This document shows positions 18,605 through 26,863 of a DNA stretch of 64,000 nucleotides, one piece after another. The stretch covers positions 318,481 through 382,480 of the forward strand of contig NZ_JAVSCK010000005.1 of assembly GCF_031932625.1 (NCBI RefSeq), in the 5' to 3' direction. The stretch is from Hwangdonia seohaensis. Its GTDB lineage: Bacteria > Bacteroidota > Bacteroidia > Flavobacteriales > Flavobacteriaceae. Every line of letters begins with the position of its first letter. Position 1 is the first letter of the stretch. The position numbers and the translations under genes are program-made. The notes under the pieces are model-generated. The model did not search any database and was not told where the DNA came from. It saw only the letters and a program-made list of their open reading frames with translations.

Positions 18605-19012
18605 TTATGTTCTTAATTCAATATCAAGTTTGGCAAGTAGTATAAGCTCAGATTTGTTTATGCCGGAAAAAGCATGTGCAATCTCCGAAGCCGTTTTTAA
18701 AATCAAGCGTTTTACTTTGTTTGTAAATAAGTGTTTTTGTTCGTTTTTATAGGCTATAAAATCATTAAAACACGCCTTGGCATCTAATTTGTTTTCATTA
18801 TTCAACCAGTCAAAAACAATGTCTATTTGGTAAGCCGCATCGGTTTGGTTAGCGTCTTTGGTAACATCAACATTTAGCCAATGTTTTTTTACCAATTCCT
18901 TTAGTGTGTCGTACTCGGCGTCTTCCACTTTTTTGTCTGCAGCAGCAATGGCATAAAATAGTTTACCGAGGTTTTGGTAAAAATTAATAAAGGTCTTTTT
19001 TTTGGTTTCCAT
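18605..19012 (-). CDS. TerB-like protein
   Basis: A 135-residue helical protein. I prefer the ATG at 19012 (METKKKTF) over the one at 19027. The stretch NLGKLFYAIAAADKKVEDAEYDTLKELVK resembles the start of the TerB (tellurite-resistance) fold, with acidic residues where TerB binds metal; the quoted run is split as NLGKLFYAIAAADKKV and EDAEYDTLKELVK. The role in tellurite resistance is not shown for most members. It has a strong Fnr-like promoter with the exact island geometry and is divergent from the histidine kinase. Confidence 0.65.
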   Translation of the reverse strand: METKKKTFINFYQNLGKLFYAIAAADKKVEDAEYDTLKELVKKHWLNVDVTKDANQTDAAYQIDIVFDWLNNENKLDAKACFNDFIAYKNEQKHLFTNKVKRLILKTASEIAHAFSGINKSELILLAKLDIELRT

Positions 19013-19040
19013 TTTTGCGTTTATCAACTAATTAATGGAT

Positions 19041-19083
19041 TAAAGTTACATAGTAATTGTATATTTAGCTATGATATAAATCA
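19041..19083 (-). promoter_or_regulatory. Fnr-like operator and -7 box for the TerB-like gene
   Basis: TGATATAAATCA (19072-19083), reading ACTGATTTATATCATAGC on the minus strand; TAACTTTA (minus, 19048-19041) is 33 bp away. This is the clearest minus-strand example. It sits in the 137-base divergent gap with the histidine kinase. Confidence 0.7.
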
Positions 19084-19114
19084 GTAGAAAGCAAAAAATA
19101 TGAGAATTTTCTCC

Positions 19115-19122
19115 TACCTTTG
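19115..19122 (+). promoter_or_regulatory. -7 box for the histidine kinase gene
   Basis: TACCTTTG is a full TAnnTTTG match, 27 bases before the ATG at 19150. The nearby Fnr-like site is 41 bp away from it, not 33, so it may affect this promoter only indirectly. Confidence 0.5.
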
Positions 19123-19149
19123 AAACACTGTCCGTAAAGCTCCAGTTTT

Positions 19150-20265
19150 ATGTTTAACCAAGATCAAGAAATATTTAATATTCTGCTCGAAGCCGTTTCC
19201 GAGGGTGTTATTATAGTTGATAACCATCAAAAAATCATGGAGGTTAACTCATTTGCGGAAACAATTTTTGGATATGCTAAAAATGAAATCTTAGATAAAG
19301 AACTCAATTTACTGATACCTTCTCATTTCCATTCGAGCCATTCCGTATATTTTGAAAAATTTGTTAAAAGAGGCAAACGCAGAAAAATGGGCGAAGCGGT
19401 AGATATTTTTGGCTTAAAAAAAGATGGCACCGTTTTTCCTGTAGAGGTTGAATTAAACCCGTTTACCATATATAACAAAACCTACGTTATGGCTATGGTT
19501 AGGGATATTTCCGAAAAGCAAAAGATAGAAGAGAGAACCCAACAACTGAAAACCGCTTTGAGCAAAGAGAAAGAATTAAATGAGTTGAAAACTCAGTTTT
19601 TATCCTTGGTGTCGCATGAGTTTAAAACACCGTTAAGTGGCATTTTAACCTCTAGCCAATTATTGGGCAAGTATACCTTAACCGAACAGCAGGAAAAACG
19701 CGATAAGCATATAAAAACGATTACAGATAAAGTACACTATTTAAACAATATTTTAAACGATTTTTTATCATTCGAAAAATTAGAATCGGGTAAAGTAAAC
19801 TACAGGTTTGCCCATTTTAAATTAAGCAAAGTGATAAATGAAGTGGTCTATAACGCCAACATGCTTTTAAAGGAAGGCCAGCAAATAAACTACCCGCAGG
19901 ACATTGATGATTTTTCGATGTTTCAAGACGAAAAAATCACTGAATTAATACTGTCCAATTTATTGTACAATGCCATTAACTATTCGCCAGAGCATACTAC
20001 CATAGATATAGAGGTTAAACAAAACAGCGAAACAACAACGTTTAAAATTAAGGACCAAGGTATAGGCATACCGGAAAAAGATCAGAAACATATTTTTGAA
20101 CGTTATTTTAGAGCAGAAAACGTTCTAAATACCCAAGGCACCGGAATTGGATTAAATATTGTTAAAAATCATTTGGAAAATATAGGCGGCACAATAAGCT
20201 TTTCGAGCAAAGAAAACAAAGGTTCTACCTTTATAATAACGTTTCCAAATACAGCACAGCAATAA
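19150..20265 (+). CDS. PAS-domain sensor histidine kinase (soluble)
   Basis: A 371-residue kinase without membrane segments. PAS domain at about 8-125, with the FixL-like pattern LIPSHFHSSHSVYFEKF and GLKKDGTVFPVEVEL, then a coiled linker, HisKA with H-box LVSHEFKTPLSG (about 152-163), and HATPase with N-box LLYNAINYSPE, DQGIGIPE and TGIGLNIVK. The heme-ligand histidine of FixL is replaced by arginine in the matching place, so heme sensing is not supported; a redox or other cytoplasmic signal is more likely. The next gene is the response regulator, 100 bases downstream, and both lie inside the Fnr-like regulon. Confidence 0.9.
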   Translation: MFNQDQEIFNILLEAVSEGVIIVDNHQKIMEVNSFAETIFGYAKNEILDKELNLLIPSHFHSSHSVYFEKFVKRGKRRKMGEAVDIFGLKKDGTVFPVEVELNPFTIYNKTYVMAMVRDISEKQKIEERTQQLKTALSKEKELNELKTQFLSLVSHEFKTPLSGILTSSQLLGKYTLTEQQEKRDKHIKTITDKVHYLNNILNDFLSFEKLESGKVNYRFAHFKLSKVINEVVYNANMLLKEGQQINYPQDIDDFSMFQDEKITELILSNLLYNAINYSPEHTTIDIEVKQNSETTTFKIKDQGIGIPEKDQKHIFERYFRAENVLNTQGTGIGLNIVKNHLENIGGTISFSSKENKGSTFIITFPNTAQQ

Positions 20266-20365
20266 AATGCGACTAACTAAAACGCGATTAAATCAACATA
20301 ATTATTATATTTATATTGTGTAATTTCTGATGGGTGTCGGGATAAAAAACAACAATTAATAGCGC

Positions 20366-21427
20366 ATGAAAACAGTTTTACTTATTGAAGATGATGCTGT
20401 TTTAAGAGAAAATACGGCAGAACTTTTAGAACTATCAGACTATAAGGTTATTACAGCTTCAAATGGTAAAGCGGGCGTTGTTATGGCGAAAAAGCATGTG
20501 CCGGATATTATTGTTTGCGATATTATGATGCCCGAAATGGATGGCTATGCGGTGCTTAAAACCCTGTCAAAAAGTAAAATCACAAAATACATTCCTTTTA
20601 TATTTTTATCAGCCAAAACAGAACGCAGCGATGTTAGAAAAGGCATGAATCTGGGCGCAGACGATTACATAACTAAACCGTTTACCGAAAGCGATATTAT
20701 TAGCGCCATTGAAAGCCGTTTGGCAAAAGTTTCCATTTTACAGGAAATAAAGAGTAATCAAAAAAAACAAGTATATCTACCCAATGAAAATGAAATAAAA
20801 ACATTAAACGATTTAAAGAATTTTTTTGAAGACCACGGCACTGCATTCACCTTTAAAAACGAAACTGTTATTTACCGCGAGGGCGAGCACTCAAATTATA
20901 TTTATTTAATAAGCAAAGGTGCTGTAAAATGCCACCAAATTAACGAGTTGGGCAAAGAACTGGTTACGGCTCTATATAAAGAAGACGACTTGTTTGGATA
21001 CCATTCCTTTACCCAAAACACGCCCTATAAAGAAACCGCAACGGCTATTGCCGATACCAAGTTGATTGGAATTTCAATGGTAGCGTTTAAAACTTTGCTC
21101 GACCAAAACCAAAAAGTTGTTATGGAGCTTATAGAGCTGTTGGCAAATAATCTTTCATCAGTAAAAGAGGAATTATTGCAAATGGCATACAGCACGGTTA
21201 ACCAAAAAACGGCAGCCACTATTTTAAGGTTTGCCGAAAAAATAAACCGCAAACCCGACGATGTTATAAAAATTTCCCGAAACGATTTAGCTAGTGTTGC
21301 GGGTATTGCCCCGGAAACCTTTATTCGAACTTTGGCGCTCTTTAAAAAACAAGGCATTATAAAAGCAGATGGTAGAAATATTAGCGTAATTGATATTGAA
21401 AAATTAAAAAACATCAATAGCAGTTAA
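20366..21427 (+). CDS. Response regulator fused to a Crp/Fnr transcription factor
   Basis: A 353-residue protein with three parts: receiver (1-125; E8, D9, D10, phospho-acceptor D52 in CDIMMPEMDG, K104 in ITKPF), cyclic-nucleotide-binding-like beta barrel (about 150-260) and Crp-type winged helix (about 275-345). The recognition helix GIAPETFIRTLALF matches FNR GLTVETISRLLGRF in having E and R at the two base-contacting places; the serine between them is isoleucine. That predicts a TGA-core half site, as found in TGAT-N4-ATCA sites around this island. No N-terminal Fe-S cysteines are present, so the signal should come from the partner kinase, not from direct oxygen sensing. Confidence 0.9.
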   Translation: MKTVLLIEDDAVLRENTAELLELSDYKVITASNGKAGVVMAKKHVPDIIVCDIMMPEMDGYAVLKTLSKSKITKYIPFIFLSAKTERSDVRKGMNLGADDYITKPFTESDIISAIESRLAKVSILQEIKSNQKKQVYLPNENEIKTLNDLKNFFEDHGTAFTFKNETVIYREGEHSNYIYLISKGAVKCHQINELGKELVTALYKEDDLFGYHSFTQNTPYKETATAIADTKLIGISMVAFKTLLDQNQKVVMELIELLANNLSSVKEELLQMAYSTVNQKTAATILRFAEKINRKPDDVIKISRNDLASVAGIAPETFIRTLALFKKQGIIKADGRNISVIDIEKLKNINSS

Positions 21428-21447
21428 ATATCAAACGCGGCTAAAAA

Positions 21448-21490
21448 TGATTAATATCATTTCGTACCTAGGGTTAACCATGTAATTTAG
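21448..21490 (+). promoter_or_regulatory. Fnr-like operator and -7 box for the first usp gene
   Basis: TGATTAATATCA (21448-21459) with TAATTTAG (21483-21490), 33 bp centre to centre. The ATG is at 21512. Confidence 0.7.
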
Positions 21491-21511
21491 TGTTTGTAAA
21501 GATGATTTCAG

Positions 21512-22360
21512 ATGAAAAATATATTACTTCCCACAGATTTTTCAGAAAATTCATGGAATGCTATTAAATACGCTATTAATTTTTTTGAAAAAGAAGCTTG
21601 TAACTTTTACATGCTGAACGTAAGTAGGTTTGATAATTTTATGAATAGCGACAGCCCTTATGTAGCTCCAGGAGAAACTATAGAAGAGGCTTATACCAAA
21701 CCGGCAAAATTGCAGCTGCGTAACATTTTAAAACGCATTAACAAAGAGTTTTTACCCAATAAAAAACATAAGTTTTATACCCTTGCGGATTATAATTTTT
21801 TTATAGAATCTGTTAGAAAACAGGTTGAAGAAAAAAAAATAGATTTTATTGTAATGGGCACCAAAGGCGCTTCGGGTTTAAAAAAAATTATTGTTGGAAG
21901 CAACACGGGCGATGTTATTACCAAAGTAAAATGTACCACTTTGGCAATTCCTGAACAGGCCAAATTTGTTAGGTTGGAAGAAATAGCGTTTCCAACAGAT
22001 TTTTCGCTAACCTACGATATACAAATACTGGAACCGCTTTCAGAAATTTTAGAAAACCAACAATCTACATTGCGCATCCTTCATATAAGTAAAAAACGAG
22101 CAGACCTGGACAGCGATCAGCATAAAAACAAAGAACTGTTAGAAGATTATTTTATTCATTTTAAGCCTAGTTTTCATTATTTAACTAATAAAAAAGTTGA
22201 AGATGCCATACAATGCTTTGTAGAAAGCCGAAGTATAAACATGATTTGCATGGTGGCAAAAAACCTAAATTATTTTCAGCAAATATTGTTTCACTCTAAA
22301 GTTGAAGCAATAAGTTATCATACAGAAGTGCCGTTTTTGGTACTGCACGAAAAAAACTAA
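21512..22360 (+). CDS. Universal stress protein, two-domain
   Basis: A 282-residue protein of two tandem Usp folds. The first begins MKNILLPTDFSENSWNAIKY and holds the ATP-binding motif G-x2-G-x9-G-S (GTKGASGLKKIIVGSNTG, about 120-137). The second (about 150-282) starts at EIAFPTDFS and lacks the glycine motif, so only one nucleotide site is expected. First of four related usp genes in the island. The upstream Fnr-like site suggests activation together with the other members. Confidence 0.9.
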   Translation: MKNILLPTDFSENSWNAIKYAINFFEKEACNFYMLNVSRFDNFMNSDSPYVAPGETIEEAYTKPAKLQLRNILKRINKEFLPNKKHKFYTLADYNFFIESVRKQVEEKKIDFIVMGTKGASGLKKIIVGSNTGDVITKVKCTTLAIPEQAKFVRLEEIAFPTDFSLTYDIQILEPLSEILENQQSTLRILHISKKRADLDSDQHKNKELLEDYFIHFKPSFHYLTNKKVEDAIQCFVESRSINMICMVAKNLNYFQQILFHSKVEAISYHTEVPFLVLHEKN

Positions 22361-22366
22361 AACACT

Positions 22367-22753
22367 ATGGACCATTCAATTTTTTTAGCCAAATTTTGGG
22401 GTTGGTATCTTATTATTTTCTTTTTAATATTAAGTTTCAAACCAAAACGCATTAAACAGTTTTTTAATAATTTGAACGATGAAAAACATCTAACCATCTC
22501 ATCGTTTATTGCCATAATTATGGGTTTGTTAAATATTTTGTTTCATAATATTTGGGAGCCTAATTGGAAACTTATAATTACGCTTATGGGATGGATAACG
22601 CTTTTAGTTGGCTTGTCATTGTTTATAGTGCCAAAGCGTACCATTGCGGTTTTAAAGTTTATTAATATAAAACTGGTACAGCTTATTTACACCTTGTTAT
22701 TTCTAATTGGATTGTTTTTACTTAATATGGTTTATGGTATTGTACCCGTTTAA
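22367..22753 (+). CDS. Small integral membrane protein, function unknown
   Basis: A 128-residue protein with four hydrophobic helices (about 10-25, 42-60, 68-87, 103-125) and few polar residues between them. It starts six bases after the first usp gene and is surely co-transcribed with it. No family is recognised with certainty. Context suggests a membrane role in the same stress response. Confidence 0.6.
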   Translation: MDHSIFLAKFWGWYLIIFFLILSFKPKRIKQFFNNLNDEKHLTISSFIAIIMGLLNILFHNIWEPNWKLIITLMGWITLLVGLSLFIVPKRTIAVLKFINIKLVQLIYTLLFLIGLFLLNMVYGIVPV

Positions 22754-22762
22754 TTTTCAAAC

Positions 22763-22805
22763 TGATATATATCATTTCCTATTTAAAAATAGCAACCTAA
22801 ATTGG
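22763..22805 (+). promoter_or_regulatory. Orphan Fnr-like operator and -7 box without a downstream gene
   Basis: TGATATATATCA (22763-22774), flanked as ACTGATATATATCATTT, with TAAATTGG (22798-22805) 33 bp away. The closest ATG gene starts more than 560 bases downstream and has its own identical site, so this one should drive a separate transcript. Confidence 0.65.
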
Positions 22806-22807
22806 CA

Positions 22808-23018
22808 TTATAATTAAGGAGTTCTTTTACAGAGTTATAAAAATATAGGTAGTGTTGTTGAAAAACGGCACTATCGAAACAAAGTGTTTCAAGCTATTAT
22901 TTGGCAGGAAAACCGCAATGTTGCCTTTAGCAATAAAGGGTATGTTGTAGAAAACCGAAAGTTAGATGATGACATTAAATACTTTGGAAAAACAGGAAGC
23001 TTGGGTTTCCTGTTTTTT
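22808..23018 (+). ncRNA. Candidate Fnr-regulated small RNA
   Basis: Bounded by the orphan operator/promoter (22763-22805) and the terminator at 22989-23018, giving a transcript of about 210 bases. No ORF with ATG is present. One frame is open from 22818 to 23063 (81 codons) but has no ATG and runs through the terminator, so a leader-less or GTG-started small protein is less likely. A purine-rich AAGGAG at about 22816-22821 stands free near the 5' end. Existence is inferred from signals only. Confidence 0.4.
22989..23018 (+). terminator. Intrinsic terminator, first hairpin of the usp intergenic region
   Basis: Stem AAAACAGGAA / TTCCTGTTTT, loop GCTTGGGT, then T residues. Confidence 0.7.
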
Positions 23019-23162
23019 ATACAAAATAGCGTTTTCATTGGAAGATGTTTAACGCTGATTTAGAAATATTTGATACTATTTATAACCGAAGACTTAGTAT
23101 AACTAGCGTTAGGTATATTAATCATTAGGAAGGTTTATTGCTGAAATCAAATATTTTTAATG

Positions 23163-23198
23163 AGAAACAGGAAGTTTATGCTTCCTGTTTCTGTTTTA
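23163..23198 (+). terminator. Intrinsic terminator, second hairpin
   Basis: Twelve-base perfect stem AGAAACAGGAAG / CTTCCTGTTTCT, loop TTTATG, followed by GTTTTA. Its arms repeat those of the first hairpin, which suggests that the segment between was duplicated or that two short transcripts end here. Confidence 0.6.
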
Positions 23199-23240
23199 TG
23201 GTGGCTATTAATCAGTTTGCATTTTTACTAATGTGAATTG

Positions 23241-23273
23241 AAAAAGGGGATGTTAATAAACAGCCCCTTTTTT
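23241..23273 (+). terminator. Intrinsic terminator, third hairpin
   Basis: AAAAAGGGG-A-TGTT / AACA-G-CCCCTTTTTT with loop AATA. It closes the intergenic region 36 bases before the next Fnr-like site. Confidence 0.65.
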
Positions 23274-23308
23274 AGTTTATGTCAAATCCAATCCAACGGG
23301 TTTTAATC

Positions 23309-23351
23309 TGATATATATCATTGTATTGGCACAATATAGTATTTAACTTTA
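23309..23351 (+). promoter_or_regulatory. Fnr-like operator and -7 box for the second usp gene
   Basis: TGATATATATCA (23309-23320) with TAACTTTA (23344-23351), 33 bp apart. The inner twelve bases equal those of the orphan site and of the hsp20 site. Confidence 0.75.
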
Positions 23352-23368
23352 GTTGTAAATATAACGCC

Positions 23369-24217
23369 ATGAGAAAAATACTAATACCTACCGATTTTTC
23401 TGAAAACGCCATCAACGCCATACAATATGCCGTAGAATTATTCAAATATGAAATTAGCGAGTTTTACTTTATGCATGCCTATCAAGATGATATTTATGCA
23501 GACGAAGATTTATTGGACCAAGAATCTTTGGATAACGTTACAGCAATTATTAGCAAAAACTCCGAAGAAAAATTAAAAAGCACCTTAAAGTTTACCCACA
23601 GTGTGTCTCCAAACCCAAGGCACACGTACCATAGTATATCGTCCAATAACTTGTTGGTTGACGAGGCCAATAAAATTGTGGATGAGCAAAATATTGATAT
23701 TGTTGTAATGGGAACCCGTGGTAAGACAAACGATAGAAAACTAACTTTTGGAAGTCACACTTTACAGGTTTTAAAATATGTGCAATGTCCGGTTTTGGCC
23801 ATTCCGGAAAATTATAAATACTCCCAACCAAGGCATATTCTTTTCCCAACAGATTACATGATACCGTATAAAAGGAGAGAGCTAAAATTACTATGCGAAA
23901 TAGCAGTTCCTTTTAGGGCCGTAATAGATATGCTTTACATTTCTACGAGCAATAAATTATCATTACGGCAAAAAGACAATATGGCGTTTATTGAAAGGGA
24001 ACTGTGCAAAAACACCATTAATTTTAAAATAGAAAACAGCAAGCATATTATTAATGCCATTTACAAATACATTACAGAAAACAACACCGACATATTGGTT
24101 ATGGTAAATACTAGATATTCTTTTTTGGAGAGTATGCTGTATCAATCTACCATAGACGAGTTGAGCTTAAATCTGAACATTCCGTTTTTGGCATTGCAAA
24201 ATATGAGACGCAGTTAA
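23369..24217 (+). CDS. Universal stress protein, two-domain
   Basis: A 282-residue tandem Usp protein. I use the ATG at 23369 (MRKILIPTDFSENAIN); the upstream in-frame ATG at 23321 lies between the operator and the -7 box and cannot be transcribed from that promoter. The nucleotide motif is GTRGKTNDRKLTFGSHT in the first half; the second half lacks it. First gene of a run of three usp genes, each separated by 11-25 bases, likely one operon. Confidence 0.9.
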   Translation: MRKILIPTDFSENAINAIQYAVELFKYEISEFYFMHAYQDDIYADEDLLDQESLDNVTAIISKNSEEKLKSTLKFTHSVSPNPRHTYHSISSNNLLVDEANKIVDEQNIDIVVMGTRGKTNDRKLTFGSHTLQVLKYVQCPVLAIPENYKYSQPRHILFPTDYMIPYKRRELKLLCEIAVPFRAVIDMLYISTSNKLSLRQKDNMAFIERELCKNTINFKIENSKHIINAIYKYITENNTDILVMVNTRYSFLESMLYQSTIDELSLNLNIPFLALQNMRRS

Positions 24218-24241
24218 CAATCCATTAAAATTTTAAAAGCC

Positions 24242-25096
24242 ATGAAAAAAATACTTCTTCCCACCGATTTTTCTGAAAATTCCTGGAATGCCATATCCTA
24301 TGCTTTACAGCTTTTTAAAAACGAAACCTGTAAATTTTATTTGCTGAATACCTACACGCCAATAATCTATCACGTAGAATATGTATTGGTGCAACCGGCG
24401 CAATTTGGTTTGGTCGATGCGGTTAGGGAAAACTCCTTAAAACGGCTAAACGATTTTAAGGAGAAAATGACAGCAACGTTTAAAAATCCAAAGCATAGCA
24501 TAGAAACTATGGCGGTTTTTAACACGCTTATTCCCGAAATTAAGGATGTTGTTGAAGAAAAAGAGATTGATTATATAGTTATGGGAACCAAAGGCGCAAC
24601 GGGTGCCAAAGAGGTTTTGTTCGGAACAAATACCGTACATGTTTTTAAAAACGTAAAATGCCCGGTAATAGCCATTCCTGATGGCTTCGATTTTGAAATA
24701 CCGCAAGAAGTTCTATTTCCAACAGATTATGAAATCGACTATAAATACCATCATATAAAACCCATATTAAACATCGTGTCACTTTATAATTCCCGTGTAA
24801 ATGTTTTAAATGTGTCTTATGGTTACGATTTGTCAGAAACCCAAAAATCACATAAAAAAACATTGGAAACCTATTTTTCGGATAATGAATGCTTATATCA
24901 CAGTGTAAGTAATCAAAAGGTTCCGGAAGCAATAACTAAATTTCAATTAAGGAAAGAAGTGAACTTATTAATAATGATTAACAATAAACGGTCGTTTTTC
25001 GAGAATTTGTTTTTCAAATCCAAAATAAACCAAATCGGGTTTCATTTAAACGTTCCGTTTTTAGTCATTCCAGCAAAAACAATAAAAAAACATTAA
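24242..25096 (+). CDS. Universal stress protein, two-domain
   Basis: A 284-residue tandem Usp protein starting MKKILLPTDFSENSWNAISY with the nucleotide motif GTKGATGAKEVLFGTNT. The second half begins at EVLFPTDYEID and has no glycine motif. It follows the previous usp gene by 24 bases and has no promoter of its own that I can see. It is closer to the first (21512) and fourth (25108) copies than to the second by its opening motif. Confidence 0.9.
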   Translation: MKKILLPTDFSENSWNAISYALQLFKNETCKFYLLNTYTPIIYHVEYVLVQPAQFGLVDAVRENSLKRLNDFKEKMTATFKNPKHSIETMAVFNTLIPEIKDVVEEKEIDYIVMGTKGATGAKEVLFGTNTVHVFKNVKCPVIAIPDGFDFEIPQEVLFPTDYEIDYKYHHIKPILNIVSLYNSRVNVLNVSYGYDLSETQKSHKKTLETYFSDNECLYHSVSNQKVPEAITKFQLRKEVNLLIMINNKRSFFENLFFKSKINQIGFHLNVPFLVIPAKTIKKH

Positions 25097-25107
25097 AATA
25101 AAAAACA

Positions 25108-25938
25108 ATGAAACGCCATATTTTACTTCCAACAGATTTTTCGGATAACTCATGGAGTGCCACAGTGTACGCCTTAAAGCTTTATGCCAACGAACCGTGC
25201 ACCTTTTATTTTTTAAACTCCGTGAATATTAAGGTTTCTAAGCTATCCAACCTTTCAAACAAATTATTGAAAATAATGCGAGAAGACGCCAAGACCGAGT
25301 TAAAAGATTTAAAGGCATTGGCCGAAACCAGTACTGCCAACCCAAATCATGATTTTAAAACCATTTTAAGTTCAGAAGATTTATTATCCGCTGTAAAAAA
25401 TGCGGTTAAAAAATGGCAAATCGATCTAATCGTTATGGGAACAAAAGGCGCCACCGGTGCAAAAGAGTTTTTCTTTGGCAGTAATACCGTACGGGTTATT
25501 AATAGCTTTAGAAATTGTCCCGTTTTAATTGTGCCGGAAGAGTACGATTTTATCACACCAAAACAAATTGCTTTCCCAACAGACTACAACCGCTTTTATG
25601 GAATGGATGAAATAGAGCCGTTAACAAAACTAGCAGATTTACACGACTCTAAAATTAGAATTGTACATATAAATGAAAAAGAAGAACTCAGCGATATCCA
25701 GGAATATAACCTGATGATTTTACAAAGCCATTTAAACAATCACGATTACAGCTTGCATTGGATGCCTAAGTATGATAAAAAAACGGCAGAAATCAACGAT
25801 TTTATTGAAGAACTGGATATAGACATGTTAGCTATGGTGAACTATAAACAAAGTTTTATAGAAAAAATAGTAAACGAACCCATTATAAAGAAGATAGGAT
25901 TTAAACCCACCATTCCGTTTTTGGTGATACCGGAATAA
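25108..25938 (+). CDS. Universal stress protein, two-domain
   Basis: A 276-residue tandem Usp protein (MKRHILLPTDFSDNSWSA, nucleotide motif GTKGATGAKEFFFGSNT, second half from QIAFPTDYNR). It starts 11 bases after the previous usp gene. The end of the protein, FLVIPE, is the last strand of the fold as in its three paralogues. Last usp of the operon; the nuclease and RNase-like genes follow. Confidence 0.9.
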   Translation: MKRHILLPTDFSDNSWSATVYALKLYANEPCTFYFLNSVNIKVSKLSNLSNKLLKIMREDAKTELKDLKALAETSTANPNHDFKTILSSEDLLSAVKNAVKKWQIDLIVMGTKGATGAKEFFFGSNTVRVINSFRNCPVLIVPEEYDFITPKQIAFPTDYNRFYGMDEIEPLTKLADLHDSKIRIVHINEKEELSDIQEYNLMILQSHLNNHDYSLHWMPKYDKKTAEINDFIEELDIDMLAMVNYKQSFIEKIVNEPIIKKIGFKPTIPFLVIPE

Positions 25939-26015
25939 GTTGATTGGGTCACGTTCACCAACTTGTCAAATTACATTAAAACGACTTAACAACCTTAAAT
26001 TTTACAGCCTTGACC

Positions 26016-26858
26016 ATGAAACCAGCTTCAATAGAAATTATTAAATCCTCTGGTGAAAAAGTAAAGTTTTCATTGGATAAATTAAAAGCATCCTTAAAAC
26101 GCACTGGCGCAGATCATCAAACGGTCAATCAAATAGTTGATAAGGTTAGGGACGAACTTTACCAAGGCATTTCAACAAAAGAAATCTATAACAGGGCGTT
26201 TTCATTACTAAAAAGAAAGAAAAGCCATTTTGCATCAAAATACAAACTTAAAAAAGCCATTTACGAGCTGGGACCAACGGGTTTTCCTTTTGAGCGTTTT
26301 ATAAGTGCCATTTTGCAATATTCTGGTTATGAAACCGAGGTTGGTAAAATTTTACAAGGCAAATGCGTAACCCACGAAATTGATGTTATAGCGCAAAAAA
26401 ACAATGAAACCACGGTAATAGAGTGTAAGTTCCATAATGAAGAAGGCCTTAATTGCAATGTAAAAATACCGCTTTACATAAATTCACGCTACAACGATAT
26501 AAAGTCCCATTGGCATGCCAAAGATAAAAACAAATCCACGCTTACCAAGGGTTGGGTGGTAACCAACACGCGTTTTACAACAGATGCGATACAATATGGC
26601 AATTGTGCAAATTTGTATTTATTGAGTTGGGATTACCCCGAAAATGATGGCTTAAAAGATAGAATAGACCGATTGGGATTGTACCCAATTACGGTTTCAA
26701 CATTGCTAACCAACAGGGAAAAACAGTTTTTGTTAAGTAGAGATGTGGTGCTGTGCCGATCACTAATTGGCGATGCGTTTTACTTGGACCATTTAGGGGT
26801 TTCTGAAATACGAAAAGAAAAAATACTGAATGAAATAAAAATGCTTTGTAATCATTAA
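26016..26858 (+). CDS. ATP-cone domain fused to an Mrr-like endonuclease domain
   Basis: A 280-residue protein. I use the ATG at 26016 rather than the TTG at 26010. Residues about 3-85 form an ATP-cone (IEIIKSSGEKVKFSLDKLKASL), the allosteric nucleotide-binding module of ribonucleotide reductases and NrdR. Residues about 92-200 carry a PD-(D/E)xK nuclease core: FERFISAILQYSGY, then HEIDVIAQ and TTVIECKFHN (D-x-ExK). The C-terminal part is helical. It could be a nucleotide-controlled DNA or RNA nuclease; no methyltransferase or defence gene is nearby. It is followed five bases later by the beta-CASP protein, so they act together or are at least co-expressed. Confidence 0.8.
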   Translation: MKPASIEIIKSSGEKVKFSLDKLKASLKRTGADHQTVNQIVDKVRDELYQGISTKEIYNRAFSLLKRKKSHFASKYKLKKAIYELGPTGFPFERFISAILQYSGYETEVGKILQGKCVTHEIDVIAQKNNETTVIECKFHNEEGLNCNVKIPLYINSRYNDIKSHWHAKDKNKSTLTKGWVVTNTRFTTDAIQYGNCANLYLLSWDYPENDGLKDRIDRLGLYPITVSTLLTNREKQFLLSRDVVLCRSLIGDAFYLDHLGVSEIRKEKILNEIKMLCNH

Positions 26859-26863
26859 TAGCT

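Noticed and set aside
19072..19122. The 19072 operator as activator site of the histidine kinase itself
   Set aside because: Distance to the kinase -7 box is 41 bp and the polarity points to the TerB-like gene; kept only as a divergent neighbour.
19150..19530. Heme-binding oxygen sensor of the FixL type in the histidine kinase
   Set aside because: The PAS domain is FixL-like but the proximal heme histidine is replaced by arginine in my alignment by eye.
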